This document shows, piece after piece, positions 1 to 10,692 of a stretch of DNA of 64,000 nucleotides. The DNA comes from Ptychodera flava (Eukaryota > Hemichordata > Enteropneusta > Ptychoderidae). Positions within the stretch are counted from its first letter, which is position 1. Each line of letters starts with the position of its first letter. The notes beneath the pieces were generated by a model. The model had not been told where the DNA came from. It saw only the letters and a list, made by a program, of their open reading frames with translations, and made no database searches. The stretch spans positions 45,238,637 through 45,302,636 of the forward strand of contig NC_091928.1 in NCBI RefSeq assembly GCF_041260155.1. The letters are read 5' to 3'. The position numbers were made by a program, and so were the translations under genes.

Positions 1-355
1 TTTCTTTTCCTACGCGATCGGTACTTTTCCTACGCGATCAGTACGTTTACTTATTATGTTTGTATTTGCAAACTGAACTAAATTGTGAGTTATTTACAGT
101 ATGAATCAATGTTCCACTCTGAGCTTATAATATTCCAAATATTTCGAGGAGACGAAGCCCTTTTTCTACATTATGTCCACTGCAATCACTTATCTCGAAC
201 TGTCCACTGTAACATTTACAATGTTTTCTTCAGCAATTAAGTATTTACGAGAGAAAATTTATGGTAAAATGGCATTTTATAAACTTCATCGTCTCTCAGG
301 CATGTCCAGACATAATGGTGTGTCATTGCCCACCATTGCCACTATCATTGTGCTA

Positions 356-599
356 TCACGGCTTGGTCGCCACTGAGAAAGAAAAAAAAATGTCATTAAT
401 GCAAATAAACATATTCTGTCTGTAAATGCTTAGCGTTTAAAGCCTTACTTCTTTCTTGTTTTACACCTGTAAATGTTTGTTGTACCCTTTCGCATATACT
501 TTGCCCATTTTTCCTGTCTTTCGCCCAGCGAAGAGATGTATTCAGTGCTCTGATAAAGTTTGTGTGCGATGTGTTAGAGCGAGTGCTTCATGAACTCTA

Positions 600-652
<53 letters not shown>

Positions 653-2689
653 GGGGAGGGGTCGCAGCCAGAAATATTGTAACAATCTTAGCTAGGTTAT
701 GGAAGCACTTTTTAAGGGAGGGGAGTTTGCTGAGCCACTTTGACTGCGATTTCTCTGTTAGGTAACTGGGTGCAGTTCATTTTGAGTTCGAATCCTATCG
801 GAAATCTACTGAAGTATTATAGAAAAAGACTGAACAAAAAGACGCCTCTAGCCATGAAGCATCATCAAGTCAGCATTCAGTAATTGCTTTCTTTAACGTA
901 CAATACCGGTTAATGGCATGATAAAGTACGGGCAGTAAAGGACAATGCAAATTTCAGATATGACATTCCTGCAAAGTTCGAAGGGAATTTAGACGGCAGC
1001 GTAATTTTCGAGAAAGTTTCCTTTTTGAGTAAAATACAATCAACTGGGAAGTGACCACTACAAAAGGAGTGGTGTTAGTGTGCAGTTTTCTGTGCAATGT
1101 ATCGCTTATTATAAAAATTAATATCTTAATCTCTTTAATCTTAGTTAAACCCTTAATTACTATGATCTAGCCATAATCATATTGTTATCGATAGACTATT
1201 TAATATGAAATTATGTATGTATAGGTTCACTATGCTACAATTGTAAACATAGAAAAGACCTTTGCAGGAATTAACATACCACCAGAGGATTGTACTTACG
1301 GACAATAATCACGACAATGACAAAAACGGTAACCAATCCCAGCAATATGAGTATGCAACGCATCTGAATTGAAAAGAAATTAATAATCAAACAAAATTAG
1401 ATTATAGAAGTAGTTATAGTTATAGTAGTTATAGTTGTAGCAGTAGTAGTAGTAGTAGATGTAAAACCTGATGGTTATTGTTACCTTGCATTTTTTCTTC
1501 GTGCTCTTCCTCTTCACTTTAAATTGTTGGGCAGAAGCTTCCACGCATTCTTATTTGAAAAAACAATGGTTACAACAAGTCAGAAAAAAGAAAAATTTAC
1601 AATATCTCAAAAGTCACACTTAAAATACAAAGAAAAAGGTATTAAGGATGGCACTACTGAAATATCAGTGACCATAATTATAATGTTGTCGCCGTAACTC
1701 TATACATGATGATATATATTTTGCCAAATGGATTCCCATAGTCCCCTTTACCATAAAAAGTTATCTATCATATAATAATAATAAGGGCACGTCATTAATG
1801 ATAATAAGGGCACATCATTAATAATAATAATGGCACATCATTTTGTGTCACCCCAGGACTTAAGAGAAAACGGTCGTCAACTAGCAGTAATTAAAGCATT
1901 TCACCTAGCTTACAAAATCTGAACTGCAAAATTAGTCTTCAAATTCTACACTGAGGAGAGTAAATGGTACATGTTGTTCGAGAGTTGATTAAAATGTTTA
2001 TACTTGTTTACAAAATGATGAGAACAGAACAAATTACCCAAAAACGTGCTGCTGACATGGAAAAATTAAGTTTCTGTCGGTTTATAATTTTAAATTTTCT
2101 GCTTTCTACGAACAGATATATTTTCATTGCCGAAAAAGGATAATTATGCTAAAAAGTGTAATAATTTAGAATGCACTAGGTTCGATAAAAAACTTTGCCC
2201 AGAGTGTCTTTGTTTGTTTGTTTGTTTGTTTATCATCAGACAAAAACAATGTTGAGTAAAACAGAGAATCTGATAATATCTATCAATAGTTATTCTTTGA
2301 GGGAAAAATTTAGCAATGACCAGACTGGATTTAGTTGAAAACATGTTTTGTGAATTTCGATTAACTTGCAGAGAAGGAAATTTCCTCAAATTCCATTTTT
2401 GTTTGTAGGTCATCCGTCAATAATGGATGATAGTCTGAATATTGAACCCTACAGAGACAATCAGCAAAATGTTACTTAAGCTTGGTAAAATATGATTAAA
2501 TGATAATTTCTTGTTCTGATTATGTTTATTTTACCTGATCTGTCCTCAAGATTAGTCAGCATTTCTCCTTCATTAATAAATCGGTCAACACACATTCTTA
2601 GCATGCCATGGGTCTCATCAACTAAACCCTCGAGATATCGAATGTCCTGGTCTTGTATGTCGGAGGAATCTGTCTGTGTACTTCTTGCT
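356..2689 (-). CDS. VAMP8-like R-SNARE gene A (4 exons, first coding exon not found)
   Basis: Vesicle SNARE of the synaptobrevin/VAMP type, expected to sit in vesicle membranes by a C-terminal anchor and zipper with Q-SNAREs. Exons, each with GT/AG sites: SNARE motif 2689-2535 (155 bp, 51 codons), juxtamembrane 1549-1485 (65 bp), transmembrane 1363-1300 (64 bp), tail plus stop 372-356. Intron phases are 1, 0, 1, as in genes B and D. The SNARE exon reads around VDETHGMLRMCVDRFINEGE; the linker is lysine-rich (KVKRKSTKKKCK); the anchor starts MRCILILLGLVTVFVIVV; the product ends LATKP. From the SNARE exon it gives 99 residues (human VAMP8 has 100). The zero-layer position, arginine in VAMPs and in gene D, is glutamate here. 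The usual tryptophans before the membrane are absent. The splice acceptor was preferred to the nearby ATG at 2698-2700 because the aligned ATG in gene B is out of frame. Family assignment is fairly sure; whether it is active is unknown. Confidence 0.72.
602..647. repeat. (GT)n microsatellite
   Basis: About 23 GT units. The matching place in copy 2 (near 10975) has almost none, so the array grew in copy 1. Confidence 0.95.
715..800 (+). repeat. tRNA-derived SINE-like piece, copy 1
   Basis: A box-like TTTGCTGAGCC near 725 and a B box GAGTTCGAATCC near 783-794 recall the promoter of tRNA-Leu/Ser. The same unit recurs at 12585-12665 and 16970-17060, the last inside an L2-like LINE, which shows it has moved. 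No tRNA fold or acceptor stem is preserved here, so this is not a tRNA gene. Confidence 0.5.
1427..1460. repeat. Short (TAG)n-rich stretch
   Basis: A short run of TAG and TAT-like triplets between the transmembrane and linker exons of gene A. The same site in copy 2 has expanded to about 90 bp (17456-17548). Confidence 0.8.
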
Positions 2690-2793
2690 CTGGAAAACAT
2701 GGTGTAATGTATAGCAGAAATTGAATATGGAACGACTAAGTGAAGATTTTCACTTATTTTACAGGATGCATCTATGCGTAGCTTGCAAAGTTC

Positions 2794-4043
2794 GTGACTC
2801 TTCAGGTATTGCTAACACGATTGGAACTAATTTTGGATAATTTGATCTTCACATTGTTCAAATTTCTCAAAAGTGTGAGGTGCCCTACAGCTGAATGTTG
2901 CAATATTACAAATTACTCATAAAAACAAGTGTGAAACTTAAAAGAAAAGCAGATGATATTACATTTGCAGATTAAATCGACATAACTTCACCGTCCCATT
3001 ATCCCAAATTAGTTCGAATTATGTTTGCTTAAGGTAAGTTCGGTAGGCAAGATTTATAATTTCTACTACATTGATACTATTGCTTACTGACAGCTTTCAA
3101 AAACATATTATGTAGTGCAAATACATAATACACATAAAATGTATTTTAAAACGGAGGGTGACAAATAATAATATGTAAGACAGTGGCAGAATAATGTTCT
3201 ACAATGTCAAAAAGAGCTCCTTCCAACTCTTGCAATTTTGCAGTGAGCTGTATAAAAGCTGTTGCAGATCTGCAATATGGCATCAAAATAGTTCAAATAA
3301 ACAGAATTATGCAAAGTAAATAAACAATTTATCAGGTCTTAGGAACAAATAGAAAATGGCAATAACAATAGGGTCAGGTTGGACCAATGTTCAGTGGTGG
3401 TACCTGGGGTCTGGAATAGTTTGGTGCCGAAACCCTGATTTTTGGTCGAACCAAAACATTTCGGCCCCAAAATAGTTCTTGGTGGTATCTGTATCTTCAA
3501 AGCTTACTGAATCAGGATCTGCATGATCTATGCCACCCTGGCACCCTTGGGCATTTTAATATGTTCAAGATGGCCGCCAAGATGGCCGCCAAAACAAGTA
3601 GACGGTAACATCTCGGGTAACATCTCAGCTCTATGGGATGCTATACAAGTTATTTTATGTCATTTACCAGGTAAACAGGGCCAGGGAATATATTTCTTCC
3701 ATTGCCCAACATGTGCAACTCTTAAGGATGGCATCATGCAGATCCAGATTCAGTAGGCTTTGAAGATACAAACACCACAAAGAACCATTGTGGGGCCGAA
3801 ATTTGTGGGTTTGTGCCTTGGCACCAAACTATACCCTACCAGCATGGTACATCCGTCGAGATTGACTCAAAGTATGATCAGGTAAGGTTGTCACATTACT
3901 GTTGTGAGTCAAGGCCAGGTATGTTGTCACTTGAGAAACGGAAATGTCATCTGTCGATACAACATCTCTTTATCTACCATAGAACTTCTTAATTAGTTCA
4001 CTTATCTACTTTCAATGAATCCCTGTGTCTCCAATATGTTTGG
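2794..4043. repeat. 1.25-kb tandem duplication, unit 1
   Basis: Starts GTGACTCTTCAGGTATTGC and is followed directly by a nearly identical unit at 4047-5289. Only scattered substitutions and small indels separate the units, so this is a young duplication. Copy 2 of the larger segment (20960-21600) has a single unit. It lies just upstream of the SNARE exon of gene A and contains no recognised coding exon. Confidence 0.92.
3419..3829. mobile_element. Foldback MITE with TA target-site duplication, first copy
   Basis: Ends GTTTGGTGCC and GGCACCAAAC are inverted and flanked by TA at 3417-3418 and 3830-3831. Imperfect complementarity continues inwards for roughly 120 bp per side (CTTCAAAGC, TGAATC, GATCTGCATGAT motifs), with a short middle containing doubled AAGATGGCCGCC. 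There is no coding capacity. Copy 2 of the segmental duplication lacks it near 21355. TA duplication suggests a Tc1/mariner-type helper, by inference only. Confidence 0.75.
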
Positions 4044-4046
4044 TTT

Positions 4047-5289
4047 GTGACTCTTCAGGTATTGCTAACACGATTGGAACTAATTTGGGATAATTTGATC
4101 TTCATATGTTCAAATTTCTCAAAAGTGTGAGGTGCCCTATAGCTGAATATGGCAATATTACAAATTACTCATAAAAAACAAGTGTGAAACTTAAAAGAAA
4201 AGCAGAGATGAGATTACATTTGCAGATTAAATCGACATTACTTCACCATCCAATTATCCCAAATTAGTTCTAATTATGTTTGCTTAAGGTAAGTTGGGTA
4301 GGCAAGATTTATAATTTCTACTACATTGATACTATTGCTTACTGACAGCTTTCAAAAACATATTATGTAGTGCAAATACATAATACACATAAAATGTATT
4401 TTAAAACGGAGGGTGACAAATAATAATATGTAAGACAGTGGCAGAATAATGTTCTACAATGTCAAAAAGAGCTCCTTCCAACTCTTGCAATTTTGCAGTG
4501 AGCTGTATAAAAGCTGTTGCAGATCTGCAATATGGCATCAAAATAGTTCAAATAAACAGAATTATGCAAAGTAAATAAACAATTTATCAGGTCTTAGGAA
4601 CAAATAGAAAATGGCAATAACAATAGGGTCAGGTTGGACCAATGTTCAGTGGTGGTACCTGGGGTCTGGAATAGTTTGGTGCCGAAACCCTGATTTTTGG
4701 TCGAACCAAAACATTTCGGCCCCAAAATAGTTCTTGGTGGTATCTGTATCTTCAAAGCTTACTGAATCAGGATCTGCATGATCTATGCCACCCTGGCACC
4801 CTTGGGCATTTTAATATGTTCAAGATGGCCGCCAAGATGGCCGCCAAAACATGTAGATGGTAACATCTCAGCTCTATGAGATGCTATACAAGTTATTTTG
4901 ATGTCATTTACCAGGTAAACAGGGCCAGGGAATTTATTTCTTCCATTGCCCAACATGTGCAACTCTTAAGGATGGCATCATGCAGATCCAGATTCAGTAG
5001 GCTTTGAAGATACACAAACCACCAAGAACCATTGCGGGGCCGAAATTTGTGGGTTTTGTGCCTTGGCACCAAACTATACCCTGCCAGCATGGTACATCCG
5101 TCGAGATTGACTCAAAGTATGATCAGGTAAGGCTATCACATTACTGTTGTGAGTCAAGGCCAGGTATGCTGTCACTTGAGAAACGGAAATGTCATCTGTC
5201 GATACAACATCTCTTTATCTACCATAGAACTTCTTAAATTAGTTAACTTATCTACTTTCAATGAATCCCTGTGTCTCCAATATGTTTGG
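4047..5289. repeat. 1.25-kb tandem duplication, unit 2
   Basis: Near-identical second unit. It ends in the same CTCCAATATGTTTGG as unit 1 and then runs into unique sequence matching copy 2 near 21590. It also carries the foldback element. Confidence 0.92.
4674..5074. mobile_element. Foldback MITE, second copy made by tandem duplication
   Basis: Same element as 3419-3829, flanked by TA at 4672-4673 and 5075-5076. It was carried along in the 1.25-kb duplication rather than inserted separately, because the flanking DNA is duplicated too. Confidence 0.75.
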
Positions 5290-8200
5290 CTTTCTTTGTA
5301 TTGGCTGCTATGGAACAGCGTTTCTTCCCTTTTTTTCACCTCGGATGACCTATTCTTAGGTTTGCCATAACTGGAACATTTGACATTTATATTCCTTTCA
5401 ACAATAACACAAATGACTGTACAAATAATTGGTTCTGTCGATTAGCTAAGTACTGGGTACTTCACGTATTAAATTGCAGCTGATACAGGAAGACGAGGGC
5501 CGTAGACTGACTAAATTCCCAAGGGGCAGAACCTAGCTTAGCTCGGATTTGGGTAATTTATATAAATCTACATATGTTGCATACTATTTGCATTAATTAT
5601 CAAACAACACTGAATGTAGTAATTATTTTGTCTACGCATCCGCTGAATGTACATAATGGTCATTGCGAAAACTAAGCTATGACAATGATATAGTCCATGT
5701 GTGTGACATCAAGTAAACGCAGCTAATACCAATTGATGAAAAAACAAAAACATTTTGATGAAGTTCAATATTTTTGGCCAAAGTTTATAAAAATCACACT
5801 TCAATGACTTTGATCTGGAATCTTTCCTCTACGGCTATCATAGTTATAAAAGTCTTCATTATGATTTTTTTCAATTATGATTAGGATTAATTTTTGGTAG
5901 AGCTGTACACCTGTTAAAATTACTTGCAGGTTTCAAAGGGGTTCTAAAAATTTCAAAAAGCTAAGAGTAAGCCTTTTCTTGTTTTAACGGATTGTTATTT
6001 TGGGCAAATATATATAAGTTTTCACTTAGAGTTCCACAACCGTATCATTATCCTGCGGTTTTTAACTCTTTCGACTATAGTTCTGTTTGATGATCCAACA
6101 CCATTTTTTCACCTGCGTCCTAAATTTGTTTTAGGAGGGTTATCGGAGCAAAGGCATCGTACAGAACAAGTAAATATTATATTTTTCAGTCAAAAGTGAT
6201 AAATCAACATGATGCTCTGCAGTCGAAAAACCATTGTGTAAAATATCTTTCCCGCATATGTGACATCACTGATAATTCACGGCAGGTGAGCGTCCCCAAT
6301 CTTAAGAGTCCCCAATTTAGAACTTGTCTCTCTGTATAAGGAAATCGTTTGGTTCTAATTATTTCTTGTGATGTGTAAATAGTGTTATGACATTGCAAGT
6401 TAACTCTAGGTCAATTGAAACTTGCCCGATGAAACAGTTCTTGTCGGAGGGGCTCTTCTTTTATCTAAGGCAAAAAAGACTGTGAGGCTAGGATAACAGT
6501 ACCTACCCTGTAGTAATTTTTACGCTGCCAACCGTAAATGTTTAAGAGCCAACAACGGTAAGTTACGTAAAAAGCCAGTAAAATAACATAGCAATCAGGC
6601 ATCGATAAAGTGAAATGTGAAAAGTAGTGAAATGAAATGTGAAATGAGCTAGGTGACGTGGAAGCCACCGCCTTATTTTGAACCATTAATAAAGGACTAC
6701 CAGTCAACAAGGATCCGTATTGAATGTATCTGCAGCATCGAATATGCTAATACAATGGTCCGCAGCTGAACTGAAAGCAATTCCAATCTTAGACTATCTA
6801 CCGTTGTGCAGCTGGACGATCGCAAAATAAAAAGTGGTCCATACCAATAACTCTACATAGGATTTTTTCATTTCGCTTGATCGATTTCAAAAATCAAATT
6901 CGAAATTTGCTTATTGCAGAGTGGCAATCAATCACCAGAAGCAACATTTCACTGTTAAGAAGACTGCCAAATTATCAAACATTAAAGTACTCTAATGGCC
7001 ACAGATCTCATGGGCCAAAATATACAATTCACAAAAAGGGAATTGTCTAACGAAATGCTTTCTACTCAAACAGAGCAGCATCGATAGAAAGAACAGGATA
7101 ACCTTCGATGAACTCTTGATCTTTCACTTCCACATTCCAACACGGAACCTCAAACACTGCAAATTTACCTGTAGCTCAGCCGCTACTTGAAATGTGTATT
7201 TTAGATGCCTTGTAGTTAAATAGCCGCTTTCTCTGTCCGACTCCAGCTTAAATGCATAAGGTTGTTTGACGCCTGGCTCCGTCTATATAATAATAATACA
7301 TGTTCAGGAGCAGATAGCTAAGTTTACAAGAGATGGTGGCACTAATTCCTCGCTGTCTTATCTGCTTGGCTTGATCAATATGATTTCATTGCGTTTCGAC
7401 TACTATTTGCATGGAAAGTCATGTTGGAATGTTAAATATGAAAAGTTGTCTTTCACAAAATGAACTTGGTTCTCAGAATGTTCTAAAAGGAATACAGACA
7501 TATATCAGGTATTTACGACGTGGCATCTGTAGCTTATCGTTATGTAATCAGCCCCAAAGTCTGTCGGCTTAAATAATTAAACCTTGTCATGGTCATTGTC
7601 TTCCTGACAGCCTAAGGTTGGCACATATTTCTAATGTCCGAGATAATAACATGATTGTTTATAATGACGAAAGTTGAATAATTATTTTACATAAATAAGA
7701 CATACTTTTCAAATTAATGTACGGTCTCATAAATGGAAACACTGGAATACAGAAATAATTCATCTTGTTCGTTCGATCACCAGGACCATGTACACGGCTG
7801 CAAACTGTTGCACCTATACATGGAAGTAGTCGATCTTTGGCGGCGACACATGCATCAATTTTGCACTTTGTTTATCGGGCAGGTGCAGAGATTTTAATCA
7901 CTGAATTTTACCGAATAAAATAAGTAAAATTTCCGAAGTCATGGGATTGAATGCCCCAAACAACCAGTCTTTTAACTGACAGTACGTTCCATTGCTAAGG
8001 GAAGAACTAAATGACAAAGCTTGGTAGCAGGAGGTGTAAACAATGCATTGGTGCAAAGGGTTTTGCTGTTACTGGTGATCAAGGGTGCGTCTAGGTCTGT
8101 AACTGTACTTACCGGGACATACTGGTGGGTTTCAAGGAGTGGTAATTATTACATTGACGATAGCGATGATGACGCTATTGCTATAGTCTGTCTAGTCTCT

Positions 8201-8318
8201 CCCAAAGTATGCTGGATAATCAAGGGGACACACCCGACAAGGTTACGTTTGCTCCACGGTACACCGCCAGCCAGATCTGCAGCCAGGCAAAGGGTCAGGA
8301 GGGCAACATATTGATTTA
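5290..8318. other. Non-coding part of copy 1 with a candidate minus-strand 5' exon
   Basis: Collinear with 21590-24575. The open frames differ between the two copies, so I see no supported protein gene. The best candidate signal is on the minus strand: a donor CCCG/GTAAGTAC at about 8114 (24369 in copy 2), preceded by a 61-codon frame (8334-8149) also open in copy 2. This could be an untranslated first exon of gene A. A (TAA)n-like motif near 7290 is shared by both copies. Confidence 0.4.
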
Positions 8319-8657
8319 TTAAGGTAGTATGCACCTCGAAAGTGAAAGAATTAAACTTCTGCTCAATCTTTCTTCAATGAAGCTTTCGACCATTCCCTTA
8401 GCAATTCAAAATTAAAATTAGGTTCACCGTGCAAAATTTGGTACTAGAGAGACAAATTACCTAAGATTTCCGGATGTTTGAAATTCAAAATGGTCGCCAT
8501 TCCTGAGCTAACTCTATGGGGTAATAATTTTCGATTTCAAAAACTAAGACGATGAAAAGGTTTACTGTAAAGTGAGCTTCCACAAGTGGTGGACCAGAAA
8601 AGAATTGGAAAAGATTCAGAGTCCGAATATCTGTCCCAGAAATGCGTTCTACCTTAA
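8319..8657. mobile_element. MITE with TTAA target sites, copy 1
   Basis: Flanked by TTAA at 8319-8322 and 8654-8657. The left end GGTAGTATGCACCTCG matches, inverted, the right end (clearer in the sister copy, CGAGGTGCGTTCTACC). It has no coding capacity. TTAA targets are typical of piggyBac-type transposition. It is present at the same place in copy 2, so it was there before the segment duplicated. Confidence 0.7.
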
Positions 8658-10374
8658 TTGTAACAAATAAATATTACACTAAATTACAAACTTAACTTCA
8701 CCAACTTCAACTGAGTGTACCTACAACTTGTATTCTCTATATATTTTCACAGTACTTTAAAGAAAATATATTGAGCACCTCTAATCTCTCCACTATTTAT
8801 CGCAACATTGTGTCACGAAGTTCATCTTTTACTTTATAAGCTAATAACGAGTCTTAGAAATCAAAAAGCAGCATTTTTTTCATATGTTATAAAGCAGGCA
8901 GCCCCACGAGACACGGGAAAAGAAGAAATCGGATGTTTTTGAGTCCAAGGTGCAGTAAATCGTATACATGTTCGTACATGTTATATCCAAACAACGGCTT
9001 ATGTAGTAATACGTAATGAAGTGTAAGGGTTGGCAGATGCTGACCGTTTTCTTTTAATACTATAAAAAGCTAGCAAGGGGGAAGCTATGGTGAAGCTCGT
9101 TTTATAAAATGTTTTAATATGTAGTATCTGTGCATTGAGATATTCGATACTCTCGATGGTGCCTAAGGTATTTGTGCATTGTTATCGCTTCTATTCTTAA
9201 GAGTACCAAGTAGACGGAAGAGTTTGCATATATTTTATTAGGTGTAAAGTTTTCATTTCAAAGTCAACGTCATCACGGCAATGAATGTATAATACATGAA
9301 ATGCAAGCATTTCTATAGTACATTTCTATATTTACATTTCTACATCTACTGTTTTGCTCGTTTTATTGTGTAGACTTGATATTGTTCCTGATATTTGCAA
9401 TCAAATAGTATAACCGACTTTCACAATAGCACAAACATTTAGGTAGCATTGGTACCTCCGTGATTCTTATAAGTTGGTTGTATGTGTTGGGGGAGTGGTT
9501 ACAGAGTATGCAGTGTTGGCTGATTAAACAGTTTGATTATAAAGACAAGTTCAACAACTCGAAAAACACACTATGGCGATTTGCGTCAATTTTGTTTCAA
9601 GTCTACAGGCATAATGCAGCAATGACGTGACCATGATTTGTCCCAATATGTCTGCTAGTCTGCAATTTTTGTGTTCCGGTATTTTCATGTGTAGTGCAAT
9701 AATAAACCATCCTCGAACTGATTTCTTTCAAAATTGGTGAAACTTGAAAATGCAACTGTTTTTCGGATTGTTGAATATGCAAACTATACGCTATTGTGCA
9801 AAGTGTTGTGTCAGTCCATTGATTCTACGGTGGCCCAATTATCTGTAATGATAGTTTGATATTCAAAAGATATAAGCTTGAGTAGTGCTAACGTTTATCT
9901 AAATTTGCTTGTTTAATGTTAATAATTGACATTAATAAATGTTGGCCTTAGACATTAGCAAAGGTGAGCTTATTTTCAGATGCCAGTGTGAATTAAGAAG
10001 ACAGACTAACAAAAACATGCAACGGCGCTTCTCCAAACATGGAGAATGCGTCCGTTTTGTGCCTGTGTTTATCGTCCCACATAGTTACTAAGGGTCCATT
10101 CATGTCAATATTGACAACATTATATATTTTGTTGTTTGCATCAAAACTTGTTCACATAAAGAACTCCTATCCTTACCCTAGTAACTTCTAAAGCCGTGTC
10201 TTAGCTTTTTTAAGTATTATTATCATTTCTTAATGTCGGTTCATACTTATCCATATACATTACAGAACAGGAAAAAATACATAAATGCACTGATCGTGCA
10301 GGAAAAGACAAACTAGAAATGCTCTTGGAAATATAAATAGCATAATTGGCACCAATGCAATGTTTTGAGACAAT
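8658..10374. other. Non-coding spacer between the two segment copies
   Basis: To about 9030 it still matches copy 2 (24899-25460). From there to 10374 I find no homology inside the window, no splice-bounded coding exon and no recognisable repeat. The open frames are short and without known motifs. The site TTAA at 8757-8760 is the empty counterpart of the small MITE at 25008-25190. Confidence 0.6.
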
Positions 10375-10692
10375 ATATGTATTTGCATACCGAGCTCAAT
10401 TGTCAATTATTTACTAGTATGAATCAATGTTCCACTCTGAGCTTATAATATTCCAAATATTTCGAAGAGACGAATCCCTTCTCCATTGGATCCACTACAA
10501 TCAATGATCTCGAACGGTACACTGTAAAGTTCGGAACGCCGGAACTCAAGTCATTTACATTTTTTCTTTAGCAATTAAGTATTTATGAGAGAAAATTGAT
10601 GGAAAATGACATTTCAAAAAGTTCATCGTCTCTCAGGTATGTCCAGACATAATGGTGTGTTATTGCCCACCATGGTCACTATCATTATGCTA

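Larger units (their letters stand above)
58..9030. repeat. Segmental duplication, copy 1
   Basis: This stretch is collinear with 10375-25460 in the same orientation. Anchors seen by eye are the start of both copies (near 60 and 10380), the four exons of the SNARE gene, the TTAA MITE near 8320/24577, and the last shared sequence near 9000/25430. It is shorter because copy 2 has gained several insertions. It carries gene A on the minus strand. Base differences and indels are frequent, so the duplication is not recent. Left of about 55 the homology fades. Confidence 0.85.

Noticed and set aside
2476-2700. Gene A starting at the ATG at 2698-2700
   Set aside because: The aligned ATG in gene B is out of frame, while an AG acceptor at the same aligned place gives the same phase in A, B, C and D.
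3523-5237. Plus-strand frames near 3523-3756 and 5004-5237
   Set aside because: They lie in the foldback MITE and its arms, are not preserved in the second tandem unit in the same form, and have no motif.
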